The notes below the pieces were generated by a model. The model saw nothing but the letters and a program-made list of their open reading frames with translations. It did not search any database and was not told where the DNA came from. Below are positions 1 through 6,270 of a DNA stretch of 11,598 bases, one piece after another. This DNA comes from Clostridia bacterium (GTDB lineage: Bacteria > Bacillota > Clostridia > Oscillospirales > Acutalibacteraceae), in contig JAFTCS010000064.1 in assembly GCA_017454565.1 (NCBI GenBank), positions 1 through 11,598 of the forward strand, read 5' to 3'. Position 1 is the first letter of the stretch. Each line of letters opens with the position of its first letter. A program made the translations under genes and the position numbers.

Positions 1-168
1 CGCTCTAAATACGAACCAAAACTTTGCCCTCGCGCACAGAAACTCCTTCTAAAACGACAACACAAAAGTTTCGCTCAAGCCTTTTCAAAGGCTTGCAGGG
101 TCGAGGGGCAGAGCCCCTCGTGGGAGGTTCGGAGGGCAAAGCCCTCTGATTTCTCAGGCTTTCAAAAT
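1..168. other. Intergenic region downstream of ptsI, no gene seen
   Basis: No reading frame with a ribosome binding site is visible here. Positions 1-75 show only a weak inverted pair, AAACTTT near 20 and AAAGTTT near 67. Positions 76-148 hold three consecutive GC-rich stem-loops, described as a separate repeat. There is no stem followed by a clean T-run on the minus strand, so the terminator of the fru/pts operon is not obvious. The repeat cluster may do that job, or transcription may continue past the left edge. Confidence 0.6.
76..148. repeat. Three-hairpin GC-rich intergenic repeat, copy 1
   Basis: Three stem-loops lie in a row. The first has arms CAAGCCTT (76-83) and AAGGCTTG (88-95). 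The second has arms CGAGGGGC (102-109) and GCCCCTCG (113-120). The third has arms CGGAGGGC (130-137) and GCCCTCTG (141-148, with one G-U pair). The segment 118-152 aligns without gaps to 10226-10260 at 26 of 35 positions. Three of the nine mismatches fall in the loop, so the stem is kept. This looks like a dispersed REP-like palindromic element placed just after a gene. It could protect or end the ptsI transcript, but no T-run follows on that strand. Confidence 0.65.
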
Positions 169-1869
169 TTATACAAGCGCGGAAAGATATTCCCTGACCT
201 CTTTCTGGGTGGCAAGGGTCATTACTTTAGCTGCAACTTCATCAGCCTTTTCCTTTGTCCATGATGAGATGCACTTTCTCACACGAAGAACACTCGGAGC
301 CGAAACGCTGAATTCGGTAAGCCCGAAGGATATGAGCAGCGGTATCATCATCGGGTCGGCGGCGGCTTCACCGCACATTCCTACCGGAATACCCCTGTTT
401 CTGCCGGCTTCGATAATGGCCTTTATCATCCTGAGCACAGAGGGCTGCAAAGCCGAATACAGATAGGAAACTTCGCTGTTGCCGCGGTCGGCTGCCATGG
501 TATAGCCGGTAAGGTCGTTTGTGCCGATGCTGAAAAAGTCGGACTCGGCAGCAAGCAGGTCGGCAATTATTCCCGACGCGGCTGTTTCTGTCATGATGCC
601 AACCTTTATATTTTCATCGAAATCAACACCCTCGCTCCTGAGCTGGGCTTTTAGCTCTTCAACAAGCGCCTTGCCCTCCCGTACCTCGTCAACGCAGGTA
701 ATGAGAGGGAACATGATGCTCACGCTGCCAAAGGCGCTGGCTCTCAGTATCGCACGAAGCTGTGTCTTGAAGAGATCACGGTTTTTCAGACAATACCTTA
801 TGGCGCGGAATCCCATGAAAGGATTCTCTTCCTTTGCAAGACCAAGATACGGGATGTCCTTGTCGCCGCCGATATCGAGTGTCCTTATGATAAGCGGCCT
901 GCCTTTAAGCATTATGGCAGCCTTCTTATACTCGGTGAACTGCTCCTCCTCGGTGGGAACAGAGGTCTTGTCCATAAACAGGAACTCAGTACGGAACAGG
1001 CCGACTCCCTCGCCGTCAAATTCAAGGGCTTTGGCGGCGTCCTCCGGCTTGCCTATGTTGCACACAAGCTCATATACAGTGCCGTCCGCCGATACGGTCG
1101 GCTTTCCGCGGAACTTTTCAAGCTCGCGGCGCTCCTGCAGCAGCTTTTCGCGTCTGGCGGCGTAATCAGCAAGCTGAGCTTCATCCGGCGAGAGGATGAC
1201 CCCTCCCTTTCCGCCGTCAACTATCACCGTGTCGCCGTTTTTGGCTTCGGTCATTATCCCCGACGCGCTCATAACTGCGGGGATCTCCAGAACACGGGCG
1301 AGAATGGCGCTGTGCGAGGTGGTACTGCCGGTCTCCGTGATAATGCCCACAATATTTTCTTTATTTATCTCGGCTATCATCGATGGGGTAAGCTCCTTTG
1401 CACAGAGAACGGTCTCCGGCGGCGCATCAGAAAGCCTGACCTCGGTTATGCCCAGCAGAATGCTCAGCACACCCGATTTTACATCCCTTACATCGGCCGC
1501 TCTCTGCTTTGTCACGTCATCGTCAGCAGCCGAGAATATCTGAATGAACATGTCGCACATAGTTTCAAATGCCGCTTCTGCGCACTGACCTCCGTCAATG
1601 AGCTTTTCGACCTCTCCGAGCAGGAACGGATCCTTTACAATGCTGATGTGACCCAGCATGATCTCGGCTTCCTTTGCTCCGGCGCTTACTTTGAGAGTCT
1701 CTGCCTGTTTTTCGGTATTTTCGCAGAAAAGCTCCACCGCATCATTGAAACGTTTCTTTTCCGCATCTGTATCTGTCACCTGCTTTGGAGTATATGTCAG
1801 GGAATGCTCCTCTATCAGCAAGACCTTGCCAATGCCTATTCCGCTTGAAACTCCTATACCTTTAAGCAT
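169..1869 (-). CDS. ptsI: Phosphoenolpyruvate-protein phosphotransferase (PTS enzyme I)
   Basis: This cytoplasmic enzyme takes phosphate from PEP onto a histidine and passes it to HPr, the first step of PTS sugar uptake. The ATG at 1869 gives 566 residues. A GTG nine bases upstream is also open, but it overlaps the AGGAGG site, so ATG eight bases beyond that site is preferred. The phospho-histidine is H186 in TTSHSAILAR. The PEP and metal residues known from E. coli EI all have counterparts: R293, R329, E428, N451, D452, R462 and C499, each exactly three lower than the E. coli number. Domains run in order: HPr-binding and phosphohistidine part (about 1-225), then PEP-binding barrel (about 250-560). 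Small oddities are TNDLTGY where TNDLTQY is usual, and ETAAS in place of ETPAA. It is the last gene of the fru operon, 115 bp behind ptsH. Confidence 0.96.
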   Translation of the reverse strand: MLKGIGVSSGIGIGKVLLIEEHSLTYTPKQVTDTDAEKKRFNDAVELFCENTEKQAETLKVSAGAKEAEIMLGHISIVKDPFLLGEVEKLIDGGQCAEAAFETMCDMFIQIFSAADDDVTKQRAADVRDVKSGVLSILLGITEVRLSDAPPETVLCAKELTPSMIAEINKENIVGIITETGSTTSHSAILARVLEIPAVMSASGIMTEAKNGDTVIVDGGKGGVILSPDEAQLADYAARREKLLQERRELEKFRGKPTVSADGTVYELVCNIGKPEDAAKALEFDGEGVGLFRTEFLFMDKTSVPTEEEQFTEYKKAAIMLKGRPLIIRTLDIGGDKDIPYLGLAKEENPFMGFRAIRYCLKNRDLFKTQLRAILRASAFGSVSIMFPLITCVDEVREGKALVEELKAQLRSEGVDFDENIKVGIMTETAASGIIADLLAAESDFFSIGTNDLTGYTMAADRGNSEVSYLYSALQPSVLRMIKAIIEAGRNRGIPVGMCGEAAADPMMIPLLISFGLTEFSVSAPSVLRVRKCISSWTKEKADEVAAKVMTLATQKEVREYLSALV

Positions 1870-1890
1870 TATTTCCACCTCCTGTAAAAC

Positions 1891-1914
1891 GGGAACGGCA
1901 TTTCTGCCGCTCCC
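1891..1914 (-). promoter_or_regulatory. Stem-loop between ptsH and ptsI, possible attenuator or RNA processing site
   Basis: On the transcript a 10-bp stem, GGGAGCGGCA with TGCCGTTCCC (one G-U pair), closes a GAAA tetraloop of the stable GNRA type. GTTTTA and then the AGGAGG site of ptsI follow directly. The T-run is short, so a partial terminator or a stabiliser of the upstream ptsH mRNA 3' end is more likely than full termination. The leader in front of it (about 1920-1965) is strongly purine-rich on the transcript strand. Confidence 0.5.
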
Positions 1915-1984
1915 TTTGACCTATACCTTTCCCGTTCTTCCTTTTGCTCCCTTTTCCGTTCTATTCCGGAAAGGCTTATGCCGA

Positions 1985-2248
1985 TCACTCACCGAAGCCG
2001 TCCTCGATCATCTTTGCGCCCTCGGCAAGAGCTGCTTCCTCCTGATCTCCGTCACAGACCAGTTCGATAACGCTGCCGCACTTCATGCAGGCTGCAATAA
2101 GATTCAGAGTGCTCTTTGCGTTATAGTTGTTGCCGTTGAACTTGATGGTAACACTGCATGGATACTTACCCATAGCTGCCGAGAAAACTGAAGCGGGTCT
2201 CATGTGGAAGCCCTGTGCGTTCGGAACTGTCAATACCTTTGATACCAT
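1985..2248 (-). CDS. ptsH: Phosphocarrier protein HPr
   Basis: HPr is the small cytoplasmic carrier that moves phosphate from enzyme I to the EIIA domain. The protein has 87 residues, normal for the family. The catalytic H15 sits in GFHMRPAS with R17 and P18 in the expected places. S46 in AKST is at the position that HPr kinase phosphorylates in Firmicutes, so a regulatory role in catabolite repression is possible. The kinase itself is not in this window. The ATG at 2248 follows AAAGGGG by eight bases. It lies 66 bp after fruA and 115 bp before ptsI on the same strand. The loop after H15 (FHMRPAS rather than LHARPA) and the stretch after S46 (TLNLIAA) differ from the best-studied HPr proteins, but the catalytic residues are intact. 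Lysines are nearly all AAG, as in strongly expressed genes. Confidence 0.95.
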   Translation of the reverse strand: MVSKVLTVPNAQGFHMRPASVFSAAMGKYPCSVTIKFNGNNYNAKSTLNLIAACMKCGSVIELVCDGDQEEAALAEGAKMIEDGFGE

Positions 2249-2314
2249 AATATTATCCCCTTTACGAATATATTTTTTGGTTTATTCAGCCGCGGTCAGA
2301 ATACATCTGCCGGG

Positions 2315-4333
2315 TCACTTCTTTTCTTCTGCTTTCTTATCCTTCTTGTAGCCGAGACTCTTGAGGAAAGTAAGCATGAGCGCGCCTACTGCCGAACCTA
2401 TGAGCAGTGCAAGCAGATACATGAACGGTGAGCCGATGGTGGCGATTACGAATATTCCGCCGTGAGGAGCCATAAGTGTGCAGCCGAATGCCCATGAAAG
2501 AGCGCCGGCGGTTGCTGCGCCGAGTGCGCATGCAGGAATGACTTTAAGCGGATATGACGCAGCGTAAGGAATAGCGCCCTCTGTGATGAACGACAGACCC
2601 ATAATGAAGTTTACTATGCCGTTCTTGCGCTCGTCGGGAGTCCAGTACTTTCTGAAAATAGTGGTTGAAAGAGCTATTGCTATAGGCGGTACCATGCCGC
2701 CTATCATTACGGATGCCATTACCTGATAGCAGGTGGTCTGTACTGCAGTGTCCGTGGTAGCAGCCGCAGCAGTCAGCATGCCTGTGCCGAATACATAAGC
2801 CGCCTTGTTGAACGGGCCGCCCATGTCTATGGACATCATTGCGCCGAGGATGCAGCCCAGCAGGATACCGAGATTGTTGTCGCTGAGCCATGTAAGACCG
2901 TTGTTAAGGCCTGTGTTGATGACCGCCATTATCGGGTTGACGGCGCACATCATCACACCTACAATGCCAAGTCCTGCAAGCGGATATAGCAGAACCGGCT
3001 TGATGCCTTCAAGTGCATGCGGAAGCTTGTCACAGAGCTTTTCAAAGAGCTTCATAAGGAAGCCTGCAAGGAAACCCGCAAGGAGAGCGCCAAGGAAACC
3101 CGAAGGAACCGTTTTAGCGGCAGCCGGGTCGGCAAATGTTGCACCGTTTGATGCAAGCAGACCGCCTACGATACCGACCAGCAATCCGGGTCTGTCGGCA
3201 ATGGACATGGCAATAAAGCCTGCCAAAAGCGGAAGCATGAAGCTGAACGCAAATCCGCCTATATTCTTGAACCATGCAGCTACGGGGTTCACCGTACCGA
3301 ATGCGCTGTTGCCGGCAGCCTCAACTCCGCAGGCTGCGTCAATGAGGAACGCTATGGCTATGAAGATACCGCCTGCCACAACGAACGGCAGCATGTGGGA
3401 AACGCCGTTCATCAGATGCTTATACAGCTTTCTGCCGAAGCTCTCGTTTCCGGTGGATTCAGCTGCAGCAGCCTTCTTGTCTGCATGGAAAACCGGAGCC
3501 TCTTTGTTGATTATCTTGTTTATAAGCTCCTCCGGCTTGTGGATGCCGTCTGCTACCTTTGTAGAGAACACCGGTTTGCCGTCAAACCTTGCGGTCTCTA
3601 CGCTCTTGTCGGCTGCTATGATGATACCGTCACAGTCTGCGATCTCCTTTGCGGTAAGCACGTTCTTGGCGCCGCCTGAGCCGTTTGTCTCTACCTTGAT
3701 GGTAACACCCATTTTCTCGCCGGCCTTGCTCAGAGCCTCAGCAGCCATATAGGTATGGGCTATTCCGGTAGGACATGCCGTAACCGCTAAAATTCTTATC
3801 CTTCCGTCATTTCCGGCTGCGGCGGCCTTGGCGTCCTCTTTCTTGGGAGCCTCTTCCTTTTTGGCTTCATCCGGGAACTTTTCGGTCTCCTTTTCATCTA
3901 TGAGCCTCAGGAACTCGTCTGCATTCTTAGCCTTTTTCAGATTAGCGGTGAAATCCATATCCATGAGCATCTGCATCATTCGTGCAAGCACCTCAAGATG
4001 TACGTCACCATCCGTGGTAGCCGCTATCATAAAGATCAGCTTGCATGGATCACCGTCCGGCGAACCGTAGTCTACACCTGCAGGGACGGTAATAGCTGTC
4101 AGTGCAGGAGCCTTTACAGCCTCGCTCTTCGCATGTGGGATAGCTATTTCCATGCCGATAGCCGTGGTGCCCATTTCCTCTCTTTTAAGGATTCCCTCCT
4201 TGTATGCCTTTCTGTCCTTCAGATTGCCGCATTTTTCATGCAGCGCCACAAGCTTTTCGATAGCCTCCGCCTTATCCTTTACGGCGGCACCTATCTCGAT
4301 ACCCTGTTTTTTCAGAAGATCTGTTATTCTCAT
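2315..4333 (-). CDS. fruA: PTS fructose transporter, fused EIIABC
   Basis: This membrane permease imports fructose and phosphorylates it to fructose-1-phosphate. Domains are fused in the order A-B-C. EIIA covers about 1-148, with the phospho-accepting H67 in IAIPHAKSEA and a second conserved H112. A charged Lys/Glu/Ala linker (about 149-176) follows. EIIB covers about 178-275, with active-site C187 in VTACPTGIAHTYMAAEAL, the hallmark of fructose-type EIIB. EIIC runs from about 305 to 660 with many hydrophobic segments, a conserved SIDMGGPFNKAAY stretch and the FITEGAIPYAA motif. The length, 672 residues, is close to the usual 630-680. The ATG at 4333 is chosen over the adjacent GTG at 4336 because AGGAGG lies eight bases before it. 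fruK is 57 bp upstream and ptsH follows. The C-terminus is lysine/glutamate-rich. Confidence 0.95.
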   Translation of the reverse strand: MRITDLLKKQGIEIGAAVKDKAEAIEKLVALHEKCGNLKDRKAYKEGILKREEMGTTAIGMEIAIPHAKSEAVKAPALTAITVPAGVDYGSPDGDPCKLIFMIAATTDGDVHLEVLARMMQMLMDMDFTANLKKAKNADEFLRLIDEKETEKFPDEAKKEEAPKKEDAKAAAAGNDGRIRILAVTACPTGIAHTYMAAEALSKAGEKMGVTIKVETNGSGGAKNVLTAKEIADCDGIIIAADKSVETARFDGKPVFSTKVADGIHKPEELINKIINKEAPVFHADKKAAAAESTGNESFGRKLYKHLMNGVSHMLPFVVAGGIFIAIAFLIDAACGVEAAGNSAFGTVNPVAAWFKNIGGFAFSFMLPLLAGFIAMSIADRPGLLVGIVGGLLASNGATFADPAAAKTVPSGFLGALLAGFLAGFLMKLFEKLCDKLPHALEGIKPVLLYPLAGLGIVGVMMCAVNPIMAVINTGLNNGLTWLSDNNLGILLGCILGAMMSIDMGGPFNKAAYVFGTGMLTAAAATTDTAVQTTCYQVMASVMIGGMVPPIAIALSTTIFRKYWTPDERKNGIVNFIMGLSFITEGAIPYAASYPLKVIPACALGAATAGALSWAFGCTLMAPHGGIFVIATIGSPFMYLLALLIGSAVGALMLTFLKSLGYKKDKKAEEKK

Positions 4334-4390
4334 CACTCTTACCTCCTGTCTTTTATAAATTCAGTGAAAAAGCTGTTCCGGAAATCCGTA

Positions 4391-5293
4391 TCAGAGCTTT
4401 TCAAACACCTCCATTATCTTTTCCTTTGTCGCAAGACCCATGGAAAATGCGGTGGCGTTTCCGCAGGCTGTGCCAAGCCTAAGAGCGTAACCGTAATCTC
4501 CTTTCTGCTCACAGCCGGCTATAAAGCCCGCAACCATTGAATCGCCCGAACCTACGGTGTTGAGCACCTTCTCCTTTACCACGCCGGAATGATAGGTCTT
4601 TCCGTCCTGAGCAAAGAGTACGGCTCCGTCGCCGCCCAGAGAAACTATTACGTTCTGTGCACCCATCTTCATCAGTTCACGTGCACAGGACTCCGTTTCT
4701 TCCTCTGTCTCTACCTCTCTGCCGAATATCTCCGAAAGCTCCTGACGGTTAGGTTTTATCAGGAAAGGCCTGTACGGCAGACAGTTCAGCAGAAGCTTTC
4801 TTGTCGCGTCCACCACCTTGCGTACATTCCTGCCCTCAAGCCGCCTGAGTATCCTCTCGTAAGCGTCATCCGACACGGTCTTTGGTATGCTGCCGGCAAG
4901 AACAATGGTATCGCCGTCCCCTACCTTATCGGTTTTTTTCAAAAGCTTTTCAAACTCCTCCTCAGAAATATGCGGCCCCTGACAGTTTATCTCACTTTCC
5001 TTGTCAGCCTTCACCTTGATATTTATTCTGGATATGCCCTCTTTAAGTCTGATAAAATCGGAACATATACCCATCTCCTGCAAACCCTGCTCAATGGCTT
5101 CACCGGTAAAGCCGGCAGTAAAACCAAGCGCTGTGCTTTGCAGCCCCAGCTCGGCAAGTATAAAGGAGACGTTTATCCCCTTGCCTCCGATGTAGTAATC
5201 CTCGCTTGTGGTGCGGTTCGTGATACCGCTGACAAATGAGTTCAGATGAACAACATAGTCGATGGACGGGTTCAGCGTCAGCGTGTAGATCAT
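4391..5293 (-). CDS. fruK: 1-phosphofructokinase
   Basis: This cytoplasmic PfkB-family kinase turns fructose-1-phosphate into fructose-1,6-bisphosphate with ATP. The 300 residues start MIYTLTLNPSIDYVV, the typical N-terminus of FruK/LacC proteins. GGKGINVS (37-44) binds the sugar phosphate. KPNRQEL (180-186) and NTVGSGDSMVAGF (245-257) form the second signature, with D251 as the expected catalytic base. LacC-type tagatose-6-phosphate kinases are close relatives. The neighbouring fructose EIIABC decides for FruK. The ATG at 5293 follows GGGAGGTGA and overlaps the stop codon of fruR by four bases (ATGA), so the two are probably translationally coupled. Confidence 0.94.
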   Translation of the reverse strand: MIYTLTLNPSIDYVVHLNSFVSGITNRTTSEDYYIGGKGINVSFILAELGLQSTALGFTAGFTGEAIEQGLQEMGICSDFIRLKEGISRINIKVKADKESEINCQGPHISEEEFEKLLKKTDKVGDGDTIVLAGSIPKTVSDDAYERILRRLEGRNVRKVVDATRKLLLNCLPYRPFLIKPNRQELSEIFGREVETEEETESCARELMKMGAQNVIVSLGGDGAVLFAQDGKTYHSGVVKEKVLNTVGSGDSMVAGFIAGCEQKGDYGYALRLGTACGNATAFSMGLATKEKIMEVFEKL

Positions 5294-6039
5294 GATATCA
5301 CCTCCCTTATGATTGTTTTATCCGAAAAGCTGCCATAAGGCAGCTTATCTGTAATGATGCAGCATTTTTTCAGCTCAGCAAATGTCACCGGATATACCCT
5401 TCTGAATTTGGTGTGATCCGCAAGGACGAATACCGCAAAGCTTTTCTCTATCACCTTTGTTTTAAGCATGGCTTCATCACTGTCCGGCGTGGTAAAGCCC
5501 GACGTCAGGTCTATACCGTTGGTGCCGATGAACGCCTTTGTAAAGTTGAACCTTTTCAGATAGGATATTCCCTCTGAACCAATGACAGAAGCGGTCACGG
5601 GTCTTATCCTGCCGCAGATCATGTAAGCGTTCAGCCCCTTGCTCAGCAGTTTCTGCGCGTGAATAACGCCGTTCGTAACAAATATCGCCTTTGACACACC
5701 GATATGGTCTATGAGTCTTGATGTTGTCGTGCCGGAATCAATATAGATGAAATCGTCGTTATTGATAAGCGTGGCTGCATATTCACCGATCAGGTCTTTT
5801 TCATGGGCCATAAGCTTATCCCTGACCTTCACCTCATCCTCCATAGTACCCTCTGTGCGGTTGATAGCGGTAGCGCCTCCGTAGACCTTGCGCAGCCTGC
5901 CCTCCCTGTCAAGCGCGATCAGATCTCTGCGTATGGTCGATTCGGAAATGCCCAGAGCATCTGCAAGCTCTGTCACAGTGGCGGCGTCACGCTCCGAGAG
6001 GATATCCAGAATAGTCTTATATCGCTCTTGTGTAAGCAT
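5290..6039 (-). CDS. fruR: DeoR-family transcriptional regulator of the fructose operon
   Basis: This is a DNA-binding regulator of 249 residues. The N-terminal winged helix-turn-helix (about 3-57) reads VTELADALGISESTIRRDLIALD and is typical of the DeoR/GlpR family. The C-terminal sugar-phosphate sensor has YIDSGTTTSRL (148-158 region), FIGTNGID and VLADHTKF, the usual DeoR landmarks. As the first gene of a fructose operon it most likely represses that operon until a phosphorylated fructose compound binds, and so probably controls itself. The effector (fructose-1-phosphate or fructose-1,6-bisphosphate) cannot be read from the sequence. The ATG at 6039 follows GGGGTGATG. A second ATG at 6046 is out of frame. 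The gene ends in an ATGA overlap with fruK. Confidence 0.92.
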   Translation of the reverse strand: MLTQERYKTILDILSERDAATVTELADALGISESTIRRDLIALDREGRLRKVYGGATAINRTEGTMEDEVKVRDKLMAHEKDLIGEYAATLINNDDFIYIDSGTTTSRLIDHIGVSKAIFVTNGVIHAQKLLSKGLNAYMICGRIRPVTASVIGSEGISYLKRFNFTKAFIGTNGIDLTSGFTTPDSDEAMLKTKVIEKSFAVFVLADHTKFRRVYPVTFAELKKCCIITDKLPYGSFSDKTIIREVIS

Positions 6040-6071
6040 ATTTCATCACCCCGTGTCATCCTCTTGTTCAA

Positions 6072-6099
6072 ATTATAGCAGTTTTTTTGCCAATGTCAA
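6072..6099 (-). promoter_or_regulatory. Sigma-A promoter of the fruR-fruK-fruA-ptsH-ptsI operon
   Basis: Read on the minus strand, a perfect TTGACA (6099-6094) and a perfect TATAAT (6077-6072) are 16 bp apart. Transcription would start near 6065, leaving a leader of about 25 bases before the fruR ATG. No other good promoter was seen before the later genes, so the five genes probably form one transcript. Confidence 0.85.
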
Positions 6100-6125
6100 G
6101 CATAATCTTTCATATTTTTTCAATG

Positions 6126-6177
6126 TTAATCAAAAGTTCACTATTTATTCATGTTTATATGGTATTACTTAATCAAA
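6126..6177. promoter_or_regulatory. Candidate FruR operators, repeated TTAATCAAA boxes
   Basis: The 9-mer TTAATCAAA occurs at 6126-6134 and 6169-6177, 43 bp apart, close to four helical turns. A partial inverted copy, TTTGAT, lies at 6208-6213. The first box with its flank (TAATCAAAAGT) fits the consensus WRAYCAADARD as I recall it for IolR of Bacillus subtilis, another DeoR-family repressor. All boxes lie upstream of the -35 element of the fru promoter rather than over it, so control by looping or a role for the divergent fbp promoter is possible. Confidence 0.4.
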
Positions 6178-6244
6178 CTCAGTCAACCATTGCCACTTAA
6201 TACCACATTTGATAGTTTGCGGCATTTTGGTGCATTTTTTCCAC

Positions 6245-6250
6245 TATAAT
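6245..6250 (+). promoter_or_regulatory. -10 element of the fbp promoter
   Basis: A perfect TATAAT lies 21 bases before the fbp ATG. No good -35 is found 16-18 bp upstream and there is no TG extension, so the promoter may need an activator. A start near 6257 would leave a leader of about 14 bases that begins just at the GAAAGGAG ribosome binding site (6256-6263). Confidence 0.45.
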
Positions 6251-6270
6251 CACCCGAAAGGAGAACACCT

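Noticed and set aside
428..535. Loss of activity in enzyme I because of TNDLTGY and ETAAS variants
   Set aside because: All catalytic and PEP-binding residues are present at positions equivalent to E. coli EI, so the variants look like ordinary divergence. The positions given are residue-scale notes within the ptsI C-terminal coding part of the window.
521..1165. A 214-codon open frame on the plus strand across ptsI
   Set aside because: It lies antisense to ptsI, with a serine-rich shadow composition and no start signals.
1870..1878. Upstream GTG start for ptsI
   Set aside because: It overlaps the AGGAGG site. The ATG at 1869 has ideal spacing.
2805..3752. A 315-codon open frame on the plus strand across fruA
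   Set aside because: It is antisense to the well-supported EIIABC gene, has no ribosome binding site, and is rich in Pro, Ser and Ala as expected from a shadow frame.
6040..6270. A CcpA cre box in the fru/fbp control region
   Set aside because: I looked for a TGNAANCGNTNNCA-like sequence and found no convincing match.
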